64,000 bases of DNA, taken from the NCBI RefSeq assembly GCF_027889715.1, contig NZ_JAPJZH010000001.1, positions 538,169 through 602,168 of the forward strand. The letters are read 5' to 3'. Positions 26,888-35,069 of the stretch are shown piece after piece. Each line of letters starts with the position of its first letter. Within the stretch, counting starts at the first letter, position 1. The stretch comes from Allohoeflea poritis (GTDB taxonomy: Bacteria > Pseudomonadota > Alphaproteobacteria > Rhizobiales > Rhizobiaceae). The translations under genes were made by a program, and so were the position numbers. A model generated the notes under the pieces. It saw nothing but the letters and a program-made list of their open reading frames with translations, was not told the DNA's origin and searched no databases.

Positions 26888-27544
26888 GCAGGCCAGGACC
26901 CGGCTGACATGGGTCAGCGGGCGGCCCGACTGACTGCACCAGCCATTGAACGCTTCCTGGACGCGCTCCATGTCCTTTTTTGAACTCGGAGACTTGTCGA
27001 CAACGCCCTCACGGATAAGCGCGGCGGCGACATCGCGCGACAGGACAAAGCTGTCGACACCCATGAATCTGAGAAAATACATGGCGCTGTTGCCGCCAAG
27101 TCTGTTGGCCCGTTTCTTCAGCAATGCCAGTAGGCCGACATAGTCCTCGGCCGGCCACTCGGCGAACACCTTTGCGGCTGTTCCCCTTTCTTTCGCAAGC
27201 CCGGCAAGGAACTGCGCGTTGTCGCGGATCGCGGCGATTTTCTTGCCGTGGCGGATGACCTTGGGATTGCTCAGATGTTCTCCCATTTCCTCGTCGGTCA
27301 TGAAGCCGGCGCGGCCGATATCGAAGCCGTGGAACGCTTCTTCAATGTCCGGCCATTTGTTCTCGACGACCTTCCAGTTGAAGCCGGCCTGGAAGATGCA
27401 CTTGCTCATCTGCGAGAGCCAACGGTCGTCCGGAATGGCCGCGAGTTCCTCTCTGGACTTCGGATGCGACAGTGTCGCTTCGAAGGCTTTCTGCCCGCCC
27501 TTCCGGTCTGCGGCTATTTTGTAGATCGCATCGAAATCGCGCAT
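26873..27544 (-). CDS. DNA-3-methyladenine glycosylase I-like protein
   Basis: A 223-residue helical protein of the Tag-like adenine glycosylase family (COG2818). Recognisable blocks are WLSQMSKCIFQAGFNWKVVENKWPDIEEAF (about 43-72), SNPKVIRHGKKIAAIRDNA (92-110) and LGGNSAMYFLRFMGVDSFVLSRDV (149-172). It is longer and divergent from classical Tag, and the zinc-binding Cys/His pairs of E. coli Tag are not evident, so the substrate may differ. It is followed downstream by M20 convergently and lies 13 nt from the DUF427 gene, with which it is probably co-transcribed. Confidence 0.7.
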   Translation of the reverse strand: MRDFDAIYKIAADRKGGQKAFEATLSHPKSREELAAIPDDRWLSQMSKCIFQAGFNWKVVENKWPDIEEAFHGFDIGRAGFMTDEEMGEHLSNPKVIRHGKKIAAIRDNAQFLAGLAKERGTAAKVFAEWPAEDYVGLLALLKKRANRLGGNSAMYFLRFMGVDSFVLSRDVAAALIREGVVDKSPSSKKDMERVQEAFNGWCSQSGRPLTHVSRVLACSIDA

Positions 27545-27557
27545 GGTTTCGCCCCTG

Positions 27558-27989
27558 TCAGCCGGCAGCCCGCCGGGCTTTTGCCGCCTCGATCGTCATC
27601 GAGACGCGGCGCGGATCAAACGCAACATAGCCCGTGATCTGATCGGCGAATTCGAACGGTTCTTCGTATGACCAGCCGATCTCCGCAGCGAGTTCTTCTC
27701 CGCCATCATCGACGATGCTGAAGTAGCTCGCCTGGCCCTTGAGCGGGCAATGGGTCGATTTTTCGGTCCTTTGCAGGATTACCGGAATGTCCTCACGCGG
27801 GATATAATATTGCGGCTGGTAGATCTTGCGGCCCACTTCCTGCAGTCTCAGCACCCGGCCGCTATCGGCAATAGGCAATTCACCGAGCGTCACCCGCACT
27901 CTCTGATCCATCCGGTCGACCTGCATGAAATGCTGCGGATGGGAAGGATTGTGTATCGCGCCCTCGATCATGTCCGGTCCCCATGTCAT
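27558..27989 (-). CDS. DUF427-family protein
   Basis: A 143-residue protein with the beta-rich DUF427 fold: RVRVTLGELPIADSGRVLRL, PQYYIPREDIPVILQRTEKSTHCPLKGQASYFS and EEPFEFADQITGYVAFDPRRVSM are the characteristic blocks. The function of the family is unknown. An upstream-extended open frame reaches 28133 but runs into the repeat element, so it is not used; the start at 27989 (MTWGPD) or 27971 (MIEGAI, with GGGGA upstream) is likely. Confidence 0.75.
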   Translation of the reverse strand: MTWGPDMIEGAIHNPSHPQHFMQVDRMDQRVRVTLGELPIADSGRVLRLQEVGRKIYQPQYYIPREDIPVILQRTEKSTHCPLKGQASYFSIVDDGGEELAAEIGWSYEEPFEFADQITGYVAFDPRRVSMTIEAAKARRAAG

Positions 27990-28043
27990 CAAACGATCGC
28001 TACATTGATGAAATGGGGCCGGTCCGTCAAATGCCGATTGCGA

Positions 28044-28349
28044 TCTAGAGCAATTCTGAGTTAGCTTGGAACATTTGATGGAGGAAAATCGGTTCACTCG
28101 GCTAGGCGCGTCGCGCAGCACGATGTGGTGCATCGGGCAAGCGGCGCAACGACGCCGATGGGCCGATTTTCCCCACCCTCGAAAGGACGATCGTGTTGAA
28201 ACTTAAAGATAAACGGGCCGGGCGATTTTGGCCCCTGGCGTCGTTGGCTTGCGCTTGTGGTGGGTTGGCACCACGGCGCGCAACCCGCCTAGCCAGTGAC
28301 CAAAATCGCCACGGTCAAATGATCCAATCTAACTCAGAATTGCTCTAGA
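28044..28349. repeat. MITE-like palindromic element flanked by TA
   Basis: Perfect 21-bp terminal inverted repeats lie at 28044-28064 and 28329-28349, reading CTAGAGCAATTCTGAGTTAG, and the similarity continues inward with a few mismatches. Taking a TA duplication at 28046-28047 and 28346-28347, the element core is 28048-28345 (298 bp) starting GAGCAATTC. The interior is itself a long imperfect palindrome: CACTCGGCTAGGCG and AACGACGCC on the left recur, inverted, as CACTGGCTAGGCG and AACGACGCC on the right. It encodes no protein. The structure fits a non-autonomous element mobilised by an IS630/mariner-type transposase; the G of its end completes the bhcD stop codon. Confidence 0.75.
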
Positions 28350-29310
28350 GTCCGGCCTGTTGCGCCAATCCCTGTTCTTCAGCCTTTCTGGCAACGGCAG
28401 AGGCGACGGCAAGGTCCTGAAGCCCGACGCCGGTGCCGTCGAACAGCGTTATCTGGTCTTCGGAAACCCGCCCAGCCTGCGTGCCGTTGATCACGTCGCC
28501 GATGGGCGTGATCGCGGCTTCGGACAGCAAGCCCTTCCCGACCGCGTGCTGCGCCTCGCCGATCGATACCGACTGCGCAATCTCGTCCGTAAAGACGGCG
28601 CAAGCGGCAACAAGATCCGGGTCGACCTCCATCTTGCCCTTGGTGTCGGTTCCCATGCACGCAAGATGGGTGCCGGGCCGGATCCACTCCTTCATCAGGA
28701 GCGGCTCGTGGCAGGAGGTGATCGTGATGATGACGTCGGCGCGGGCGGCCAGTTGTTCCGGCTCCACACGCTCGAATGTCAGGCCAAGGCCGGTGACGGT
28801 CTTTTCCAGGCCGTCCAGCATTTCCGGGTGACGGTTCCAGGCAACGACGCGCTCAAAATTGCCCTGTCTGACCGCAGCGCGCACCTGGAAATGCGACTGG
28901 TGCCCGGCGCCGACCATGCCGAGGGTCCTTGAAGCCGGCCGTGCCAGATGCTTGATCGACACGGCACTCGAAGCGGCGGTGCGTATGGCGGTCAGATAGT
29001 TGCCGCCGACGATCGACGACAGCCTGCCGGTGTCCGGATCGAAGAGGAACACGGTGGACTGGTGGTTCGGAATGCCCTTTTGCGCATTGCCGGGCCAATA
29101 GCCGCCTGATTTCAGACCGAGCGCAAGCCCTGCCCTGTCAAAACCGGATTTGAAGCCGTAAAGCGCATCCGCGTGGCCGATTGCCTCGCGGATGACCGGA
29201 AAATTGTAAGCATCGCCATGCGCCATGGCGGCGAACACGGCCTCGACGGCGGCAAAGCCATCTTCTTCGGTCAGGACGGTCCTGACGCATTCTTCGGAAA
29301 CGATGATCAT
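28345..29310 (-). CDS. bhcD: Iminosuccinate reductase (ornithine cyclodeaminase/mu-crystallin family)
   Basis: A 321-residue member of the OCD/mu-crystallin family. The NAD-binding block TLGMVGAGHQSHFQVRAAV (about 130-148) and GGNYLTAIRTAASSAVSIKHLA are visible. As the last gene of the bhcABCD cluster it is the NADH-dependent reductase turning iminosuccinate into aspartate in the beta-hydroxyaspartate cycle; taken alone it would be annotated as ornithine cyclodeaminase. The stop TAG is formed by TA plus the first base of the adjacent repeat element, so the original 3' flank was interrupted there. Confidence 0.85.
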   Translation of the reverse strand: MIIVSEECVRTVLTEEDGFAAVEAVFAAMAHGDAYNFPVIREAIGHADALYGFKSGFDRAGLALGLKSGGYWPGNAQKGIPNHQSTVFLFDPDTGRLSSIVGGNYLTAIRTAASSAVSIKHLARPASRTLGMVGAGHQSHFQVRAAVRQGNFERVVAWNRHPEMLDGLEKTVTGLGLTFERVEPEQLAARADVIITITSCHEPLLMKEWIRPGTHLACMGTDTKGKMEVDPDLVAACAVFTDEIAQSVSIGEAQHAVGKGLLSEAAITPIGDVINGTQAGRVSEDQITLFDGTGVGLQDLAVASAVARKAEEQGLAQQAGL

Positions 29311-29380
29311 GGGAATGTCCGTGAATTGAAGGAAAAGGGCGGCGCGGACGCCGCCCCGTACCCGGAGGCTGCCGCGTCTA

Positions 29381-30529
29381 TCAGAGGCACATGCCGCGCG
29401 CGGTCACCGGCCAAAGCGCCTCTACCTTGCCGTCCCGCACGCCGACATACCAGTCATAGACGTTGCAGGTCGGGTCGCAGTGACCGGGTATCAGCTTCAA
29501 CTTATCGTTCAATTTCAATATGTTCTGCGGATCGGCGATCACGCCGTGCTCGTCCGAGCACTTGATGTACTCGACATCGTCACGGCCGAAGATCACCGGC
29601 AGGCCGCTGTCGACGCTCTGCGCCTTCAGGCCGGCGTCGCAGATCGCCTTGTCGGTCTTCGTTTTCGACATGATGGATGTGTAGATGAACAGGCTGTTTT
29701 CGAACTCGTGGATGAAATCGCCTTCCCTGTCCTTTACCCGCTGATAGTCGGCGTCCATGAAGATGTATGAGCCGCACTGCATTTCGTTGTAGACGCCGCT
29801 GCCGCCCTCGAAATAGTAGGTGCCGGTTCCTGCCCCGCCGACGATATCGCAATCAAGGCCTTGCGCCTTCAGCATGGCCACCGTGTCCTCGACCATCTTC
29901 ACGGCCTTGTCGATCTGCCCTTTGCGCTCCTCAAAATCATGCACGTGCTGGGCGGCGCCCTGATAGGCCTGCAGGCCCGAGAATTTCAGTCCGGGCGCGG
30001 CGTCGATCGTCTTGGCAAGCTCGACCACGGGTTCACCCCACTGGACACCGCAGCGCCCCGCGCCAACGTCGATTTCGACCAGGCATTCGAGTGTCACGCC
30101 CTGGCGATTGGCGGCTTCCGACAGATCATCGACATTGCTGCGATCGTCGACGCAGACCAGCACGCGGGCCTTTTTCGCCATTGCGGCAAGGCGGTCGATC
30201 TTCTTCGGGTCAACGACCTGGTTGGAGACGAGAACATCCTTGACGCCACCGGCAACCAGCGCTTCGGCCTCGGACACTTTCTGGCAGCACACGCCGCAGG
30301 CCCCACCGGCCTCGATCTGGTAAAGCGCGATATCTGCGGATTTGTGCGTCTTCGCATGCGCGCGATGGCGAATACGCTTTGATTCAATAAATTCGCGCAT
30401 TTTCTTCACATTGCGCTCGAAGGCATCGAGATCGACGATCAGGGCGGGCGTGCCCACATCCTTCAGATCCATCCCGACGACGGCCGGAACGTTGAGGCCG
30501 ACAACCGGCGCTGTGCTCATTGCATTCAT
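29381..30529 (-). CDS. bhcC: Beta-hydroxyaspartate aldolase (D-threonine aldolase-like)
   Basis: A 382-residue fold-type III PLP enzyme of the alanine racemase/D-threonine aldolase superfamily. The PLP-lysine region RHRAHAKTHKSADIALYQ and the metal-site C-terminus PGHCDPTCNVYDWYVGVRDG are present. In the beta-hydroxyaspartate cycle it condenses glycine with glyoxylate into (2R,3S)-beta-hydroxyaspartate. The start at 30529 is favoured because GGGAG lies 7 nt ahead and it follows the bhcB stop by a single base. Its placement between bhcB and bhcD distinguishes it from ordinary D-threonine aldolase. Confidence 0.87.
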   Translation of the reverse strand: MNAMSTAPVVGLNVPAVVGMDLKDVGTPALIVDLDAFERNVKKMREFIESKRIRHRAHAKTHKSADIALYQIEAGGACGVCCQKVSEAEALVAGGVKDVLVSNQVVDPKKIDRLAAMAKKARVLVCVDDRSNVDDLSEAANRQGVTLECLVEIDVGAGRCGVQWGEPVVELAKTIDAAPGLKFSGLQAYQGAAQHVHDFEERKGQIDKAVKMVEDTVAMLKAQGLDCDIVGGAGTGTYYFEGGSGVYNEMQCGSYIFMDADYQRVKDREGDFIHEFENSLFIYTSIMSKTKTDKAICDAGLKAQSVDSGLPVIFGRDDVEYIKCSDEHGVIADPQNILKLNDKLKLIPGHCDPTCNVYDWYVGVRDGKVEALWPVTARGMCL

Positions 30530-30530
30530 C

Positions 30531-31511
30531 CTATTCTCCCGCTGATTTTTCCAGACCAAGTCCCTGCATCCAGGGAAGTTTCGTCAGGTCCACATTGCCT
30601 CCGGTGAAGATAACCCCGACACGCTTGCCGTTGAAAATGTCACGGTTCCTGATAACCGCTGCCATGGCTACCGCACTGGAGGGTTCGATGACGATCTTCA
30701 TGCGTTGCCAGACCAGGTACATTGCCCTTGCGATCTCATCTTCCGACACCAGAAGAACGTCGGCCACATGGTTGGAGACGAAATGCCACGTCCGCGGCCG
30801 CATTGACACTTTCAGCCCGTCGGCAATCGTCTGAGGGGCATCGTCCTCGACGATCCTGCCCTCGCGCAGCGACCGGTAGACATCGTCGGCGTTTTCCGGC
30901 TCGGCCGCATAGATCTTGGTATGCGGCGAGATGTTCGACATGGTCAGGCAGGTACCTGAAATCATGCCGCCGCCGCCGATGGGCGCTACCACCGCATCGA
31001 GCGGGCCGACCTCCTCGTTCAGCTCCAGGGAACAGGTTCCCTGGCCGGCGATGACGCGGTGATCGTTGTAAGGATGGACGAAATCCGCGCCTGTCTCGTC
31101 AACCACGTCCTTGAGCATCGCTTCACGCGCCGCCGTCGAAGGCTCGCACTCCAGCACCATTCCGCCATAGCCGCGCACGGCGTCTTTTTTCGCATCGGGT
31201 GCGGTGCGGGGCATGACGACGGTCACATCGATGCCGCGCCGGCCGGCGGCGTAGGACAGCGACAGCGCGTGATTTCCCGAGGAATGACTTGCGACGCCAT
31301 ATTTGGCCTTGTCCGCGCAGAGACCGAACACCGCATTGGAGGCTCCCCGGACCTTGAAGGCGCCGGCCTTCTGGAAATTCTCGCATTTGAAATAAAGGTC
31401 GGCGCCCGTCATCGTGTTGAAAAAGGTGCTGGTGAGCACCGGCGTGCGGTGCACATGCGACCGGATGCGTTCGTGTGCGGCCTTCACATCGTCGAAAGTG
31501 GGTATGTACAT
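30531..31511 (-). CDS. bhcB: Beta-hydroxyaspartate dehydratase (PLP-dependent)
   Basis: A 326-residue fold-type II PLP enzyme of the serine racemase/threonine dehydratase family. The PLP-binding lysine is in NFQKAGAFKVRGASNAV, and the phosphate-binding glycine loop in APIGGGGMISG. It removes water from beta-hydroxyaspartate to give iminosuccinate. The open frame extends upstream into bhcA, but the ATG at 31511 matches the family N-terminus (MYIPTFDDVKAAHERI) and lies 10 nt from the bhcA stop. Alone it would be called threonine dehydratase; the neighbours decide the function. Confidence 0.87.
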   Translation of the reverse strand: MYIPTFDDVKAAHERIRSHVHRTPVLTSTFFNTMTGADLYFKCENFQKAGAFKVRGASNAVFGLCADKAKYGVASHSSGNHALSLSYAAGRRGIDVTVVMPRTAPDAKKDAVRGYGGMVLECEPSTAAREAMLKDVVDETGADFVHPYNDHRVIAGQGTCSLELNEEVGPLDAVVAPIGGGGMISGTCLTMSNISPHTKIYAAEPENADDVYRSLREGRIVEDDAPQTIADGLKVSMRPRTWHFVSNHVADVLLVSEDEIARAMYLVWQRMKIVIEPSSAVAMAAVIRNRDIFNGKRVGVIFTGGNVDLTKLPWMQGLGLEKSAGE

Positions 31512-31521
31512 CGATCCGACC

Positions 31522-32721
31522 TCAGGCCGCGCGCGACGTGCCGACACCGCCGACATGTCTGGTGTTGCGATAATAGTCCTGTGCGGCTGCGACACCGGAC
31601 CCGAGATTGATCGGGTAGTCGAGATCGGCCATGACCATCTCGGCGGTGGCAATGCCGCTCAGGGCCATGACATCCGTCATCGATCCCAAATGGCCGATGC
31701 GGAAGACCTTTCCGGCGACCTCGCCCAGACCGACACCGAAGGCAACGCCGTATTTGTCCGCCGCGTGGCTGACGATCTTGTTGCTGTCGAAGCCAGGGGG
31801 CACGCAAATGGCCGTTACGGTTTCCGAATAGAGACGCGGATTTTTTGCGCAGATCTTCAGGCCCCATGCACCGATCGCGGCGCGAACACCCTCGGCGATG
31901 CGGTGATGGCGCGCGAAGACGTTCGGCAGCCCCTCTTCCTGCAGCATTTCGAGCGAAACCTGCAGGGCGCTCAGGATGTTAAGCGGCGGCGTATAGGGAA
32001 AACCGCCCGTCGCGTTGGTCGACAGCATGTCACGGAAGTCGAAATAGCAGCGCGCGCACCGGGCTTCTTCCATGGCGCTCAGCGCCTTCTGGCTGATGCC
32101 GACAATGGCGGCGCCGGTCGGCAGCATGAAGCCCTTCTGCGAGCCGGTAACGGCAAGATCGACGCCCCACTCATCCATGCGGAAGTCCATCGACGCGATC
32201 GAGCTGACACCGTCGACATAAAGCAGCGCCGGATGCGCGGCCGCGTCAAGCGCACGGCGAACAGCGGCGATGTCGCTGCGGACACCGGTCGCGGTCTCAT
32301 TGTGGGTGACAAGAACCGCCTTGATCGCATGTTGCCTGTCTGCCGTCAGCGCCTCCTCGATCCGGTCAGCCGGAACGCCATTGCCCCACTCCTCATCGAT
32401 GATATCGACATCGAGGCCGTGGCGCTGGCAAAGATCGATCCAGCGGTGCGAGAACATGCCGTAGCGGGCCGACAGGACCTTGTCGCCCGGCGAAAGCGTG
32501 TTGGTAATCGCCGCCTCCCAGCCACCGGTACCGCTTGCCGGGAAGATGACGACCTCGCCGCTGCGCGTTTTGAGCACGGCCTTCACGCCGTCGATCACAG
32601 GTTTCAAGATCGTCGCGAACTGATCCGACCGGTGATCCATTGACGGAACGTCAACCGCCCGGCGCAGCTTTTCGGGAATGTTCGTCGGCCCGGGAATAAA
32701 CAGCGGGTTCTGGTCGCTCAT
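31522..32721 (-). CDS. bhcA: Aspartate-glyoxylate aminotransferase
   Basis: A 399-residue class V (fold type I) aminotransferase resembling serine-glyoxylate aminotransferase. The N-terminal NPLFIPGPTNIPEKLRRAV, the phosphate-binding ASGTGGWEAAITNTL and the PLP lysine in VTGSQKGFMLPTG (about residue 200) are clear. In the cycle it transfers the amino group of aspartate to glyoxylate, giving oxaloacetate and regenerating glycine. It is the first gene of the bhcABCD operon, and the 194-bp AT-rich region ahead of it is shared with divergent bhcR. Confidence 0.9.
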   Translation of the reverse strand: MSDQNPLFIPGPTNIPEKLRRAVDVPSMDHRSDQFATILKPVIDGVKAVLKTRSGEVVIFPASGTGGWEAAITNTLSPGDKVLSARYGMFSHRWIDLCQRHGLDVDIIDEEWGNGVPADRIEEALTADRQHAIKAVLVTHNETATGVRSDIAAVRRALDAAAHPALLYVDGVSSIASMDFRMDEWGVDLAVTGSQKGFMLPTGAAIVGISQKALSAMEEARCARCYFDFRDMLSTNATGGFPYTPPLNILSALQVSLEMLQEEGLPNVFARHHRIAEGVRAAIGAWGLKICAKNPRLYSETVTAICVPPGFDSNKIVSHAADKYGVAFGVGLGEVAGKVFRIGHLGSMTDVMALSGIATAEMVMADLDYPINLGSGVAAAQDYYRNTRHVGGVGTSRAA

Positions 32722-32775
32722 GGTCCATCCTCAATTCCAATCGCCGACAAAATGGCAAAAAGACATGCGGAAGAC

Positions 32776-32792
32776 AATTTTTCCGAAAAATT
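32776..32792. promoter_or_regulatory. Candidate BhcR operator
   Basis: AATTTTTCCGAAAAATT is a perfect palindrome with 8-bp arms around one central base. It lies between divergent bhcA and bhcR, with tandem TAGATTA copies nearby at 32804-32810 and 32811-32817. The interval 32722-32915 is markedly AT-rich and must hold both promoters. Assignment to BhcR is inferred from position. Confidence 0.5.
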
Positions 32793-32915
32793 TTTCCATT
32801 TTTTAGATTATAGATTATCTTATTGTTTTTACGCGTTTATTTTAATCCAAAAATCACTTTCAAAATTTTCTTCCAACACTTGCATAAGATATTCGATACG
32901 CCATACTCGGCTTTT

Positions 32916-33743
32916 ATGAGCGATACGGTCTTTACAAGAGCGCGCGGCAGGCCGCGTGGCCGGCCGACCAACAAGCCGGTTTCGAATGTCAAGGCGCTGG
33001 AGCGGGCCCTGGTCCTGCTGCGGACCGTGGCCGAGGCAGACAGCATGAGCCTGACCGACCTGTCGCAAAGGGCCGGCATGCCTGCATCGACGGCGCATCG
33101 GTTGCTCATGACCCTTCAGAATTTCGGCTACCTGGAGTTCAACGAGGACACCCAGCTGTGGACGATCGGCGTCGAGGCATTCCGTATCGGCGGATCTTTC
33201 GTGCGCCGCATCAAGGTGGTCGAGGCCGGCCGGCCGATGCTGCGGACGCTGATGGAACAAACCGGCGAAACGGCCAATATGGCCGTCGCCGACGACGGCG
33301 ACGTTGTCTTTGTCTCGCAGATCGAGACGCATGAACCGATCCGCGCCTTCCATCGGCCGGGCACCCGAGCCCACATGCACGCGTCGGGAATCGGCAAGGC
33401 TTTGCTGGCCCATCTCGATGATGCCGGGCTCGATGGCTGGATGGCCAAGAAGGGCCTGCCGATCTATACGCAAAACACGATCGCCAATCCGGAGAAGTTA
33501 CGCGGCGAGATGGCTGCCATACGCGAGCGTGGCTGGGCCATCGACAATGAGGAACGCACGCTCGGTATGCGCTGCGTCGCGGCACCCGTCTACAACGAAT
33601 ATGGCGAGGCCATCGCAGGCGTTTCAGTATCCGGTCCCACCGTCCGCATCCCGGACTCGGTCCTCACCGAATACGGCATTCTGGTACGCCAGAGCGCCGA
33701 TGAGATCACCCGGAGCATCGGAGGTACGGCGCCGGCGCGGTAG
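32916..33743 (+). CDS. bhcR: IclR-family regulator of the beta-hydroxyaspartate cycle
   Basis: A 275-residue IclR protein: winged helix-turn-helix near residues 20-85 (SLTDLSQRAGMPASTAHRLLMTL), then the effector domain with RAFHRPGTRAHMHASGIGKALLAHL and ERTLGMRCVAAPVYNEYGEAIAGVSVSGP. The start at 32916 is chosen to remove an AT-rich non-conserved extension. It is divergent from bhcA as in the described Paracoccus cluster, where BhcR responds to glyoxylate. The N-terminus carries a basic GRPRGRPTNKP tail like an AT-hook. Confidence 0.85.
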   Translation: MSDTVFTRARGRPRGRPTNKPVSNVKALERALVLLRTVAEADSMSLTDLSQRAGMPASTAHRLLMTLQNFGYLEFNEDTQLWTIGVEAFRIGGSFVRRIKVVEAGRPMLRTLMEQTGETANMAVADDGDVVFVSQIETHEPIRAFHRPGTRAHMHASGIGKALLAHLDDAGLDGWMAKKGLPIYTQNTIANPEKLRGEMAAIRERGWAIDNEERTLGMRCVAAPVYNEYGEAIAGVSVSGPTVRIPDSVLTEYGILVRQSADEITRSIGGTAPAR

Positions 33744-33806
33744 ATCAGTTTTTCGCAGGATTCGGGGGCAGCCGGCTGCCGGAAACTCGGCACGGCCCCG
33801 ATGCCG

Positions 33807-34097
33807 TTACACCCCCTCGACAATCACCAGGGAACATTGGGCATTGGCATGCCGAATGGCCTTGATCGGAGCATATTCCTCACTGTCGACGAAATCGCGG
33901 GCGGTCTGCATGTCCGGAAATTCGACGATCACGATCCTTGAAGGCGACCAGAGTTCGCTTTCGACCACGTCCATCTCGCCGCCGCGCGCGCGGTATATGC
34001 CGCCATATTTTTCCGCGACCGGCCGGGCCTGCGCCTTGTAGGTCTCATATTCCTCCGGATTGCTGATCTTGGTGTCGACGATAACATAGGCGCCCAT
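33807..34097 (-). CDS. DUF1330-family protein
   Basis: A 96-residue protein of the small dimeric alpha-beta barrel DUF1330 family: AYVIVDTKISNPEEYETYKAQARPVAEKYGGIYRARGGEMDVVES with SRIVIVEFPDMQTARDFVDSEEYAPI, the usual two blocks. Function of the family is unknown. It lies downstream of a divergent-looking AraC gene in the same orientation, 64 nt from its stop, so co-transcription is possible. Confidence 0.85.
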   Translation of the reverse strand: MGAYVIVDTKISNPEEYETYKAQARPVAEKYGGIYRARGGEMDVVESELWSPSRIVIVEFPDMQTARDFVDSEEYAPIKAIRHANAQCSLVIVEGV

Positions 34098-34161
34098 AAG
34101 GATACCTCCCCGTTCAAGTTGGATTTTTCGCAGCGCATGCTGCGTTTAAAATCCGGATTTG

Positions 34162-34983
34162 TCACGCGCTTTCGTCCGGTCGCAAAGCCGGCGTAGCCCG
34201 ATTGCCTTGAACCGCAAGCGCCGATGGCGGCATGCCCATAGCCCTTCGAAACGCGGCAGTGAATGCACTCGGGCTGCTGTAACCGTGTTTGTGCGCCACC
34301 AATGATACGGGTTGGCCGCGTGACAGGGCTTCCACGGCACTTTGAAACCGCACCCGCTGCCGCCACGCGTTGAAGCCCATGCCCAGGTCTCGCTCGAAAA
34401 GCCTGGCCAGGGTGCGCGCCGAAGCCCCCGATTGATGCGACCACTGCTCAAGCGTGCGCCCATCCGACGGATCGGCAAGCAGCGCCGCGCACATGTTCTG
34501 CAAGCGGCGGTCCGCCGGCAGCGGCACGTGGAGCGCAAGTTGCCGGGCCGCCTCTATTTCCAGCTCGATCATGCGTGCAATATGCGCCGCCCTGCTGCCG
34601 GCTGTGTAAGCGATCGGCTCCTTGCTGAGCGCAAGGATCAACTCTCGCATCAGGCTGGTGACGGCAATCACGCAGAGCGGCTGCGGACGGGCGCGGACCG
34701 CAGCCACATCGATGTAGAGCGTACGCATCTCGACATCGCCAAACATCGTAACCGTGTGATCCGTTCCACCGGGAATGCAAATCGCGCCGTCAGGCGGCAC
34801 CAGCCAGGCGTGATGCATCGTCTGAAGGCGCATGATCCCACCGACGGCATAGAGCAGTTGATCGCGGGCGTGATTGTGCAGCGGGATCGTGTGCCCGTCA
34901 TCGAACCGTTTGGACATCACCACGATCGGTTGGGGCACATTCTGGTAGTCACGTGGATCGGTACTGCGGTGCAATCCGTCCAT
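34162..34983 (-). CDS. AraC-family regulator with cupin sensor
   Basis: A 273-residue regulator with an N-terminal cupin/RmlC-type domain (HNHARDQLLYAVGGIMRL, about 36-55, and WLVPPDGAICIPGGTDHTV) and a C-terminal pair of helix-turn-helices (ARTLARLFERDLGMGFNAWRQRVR and SPSAFTAAFRRAMGMPPSAL). It is divergent from the MFS transporter gene, separated by 86 bp, and so probably controls it. Confidence 0.85.
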   Translation of the reverse strand: MDGLHRSTDPRDYQNVPQPIVVMSKRFDDGHTIPLHNHARDQLLYAVGGIMRLQTMHHAWLVPPDGAICIPGGTDHTVTMFGDVEMRTLYIDVAAVRARPQPLCVIAVTSLMRELILALSKEPIAYTAGSRAAHIARMIELEIEAARQLALHVPLPADRRLQNMCAALLADPSDGRTLEQWSHQSGASARTLARLFERDLGMGFNAWRQRVRFQSAVEALSRGQPVSLVAHKHGYSSPSAFTAAFRRAMGMPPSALAVQGNRATPALRPDESA

Positions 34984-35069
34984 ATGTTGCGTCCTTTTGG
35001 CGTCATTTTGTCTGTTTCTCGACGAATAATGGCATTACATCTCAATATCGCCAAGTTTAGATTGACCCC

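Noticed and set aside
29381..30529. Annotation as D-threonine aldolase
   Set aside because: The cluster context (aminotransferase, dehydratase, reductase, IclR regulator) fits the beta-hydroxyaspartate aldolase.
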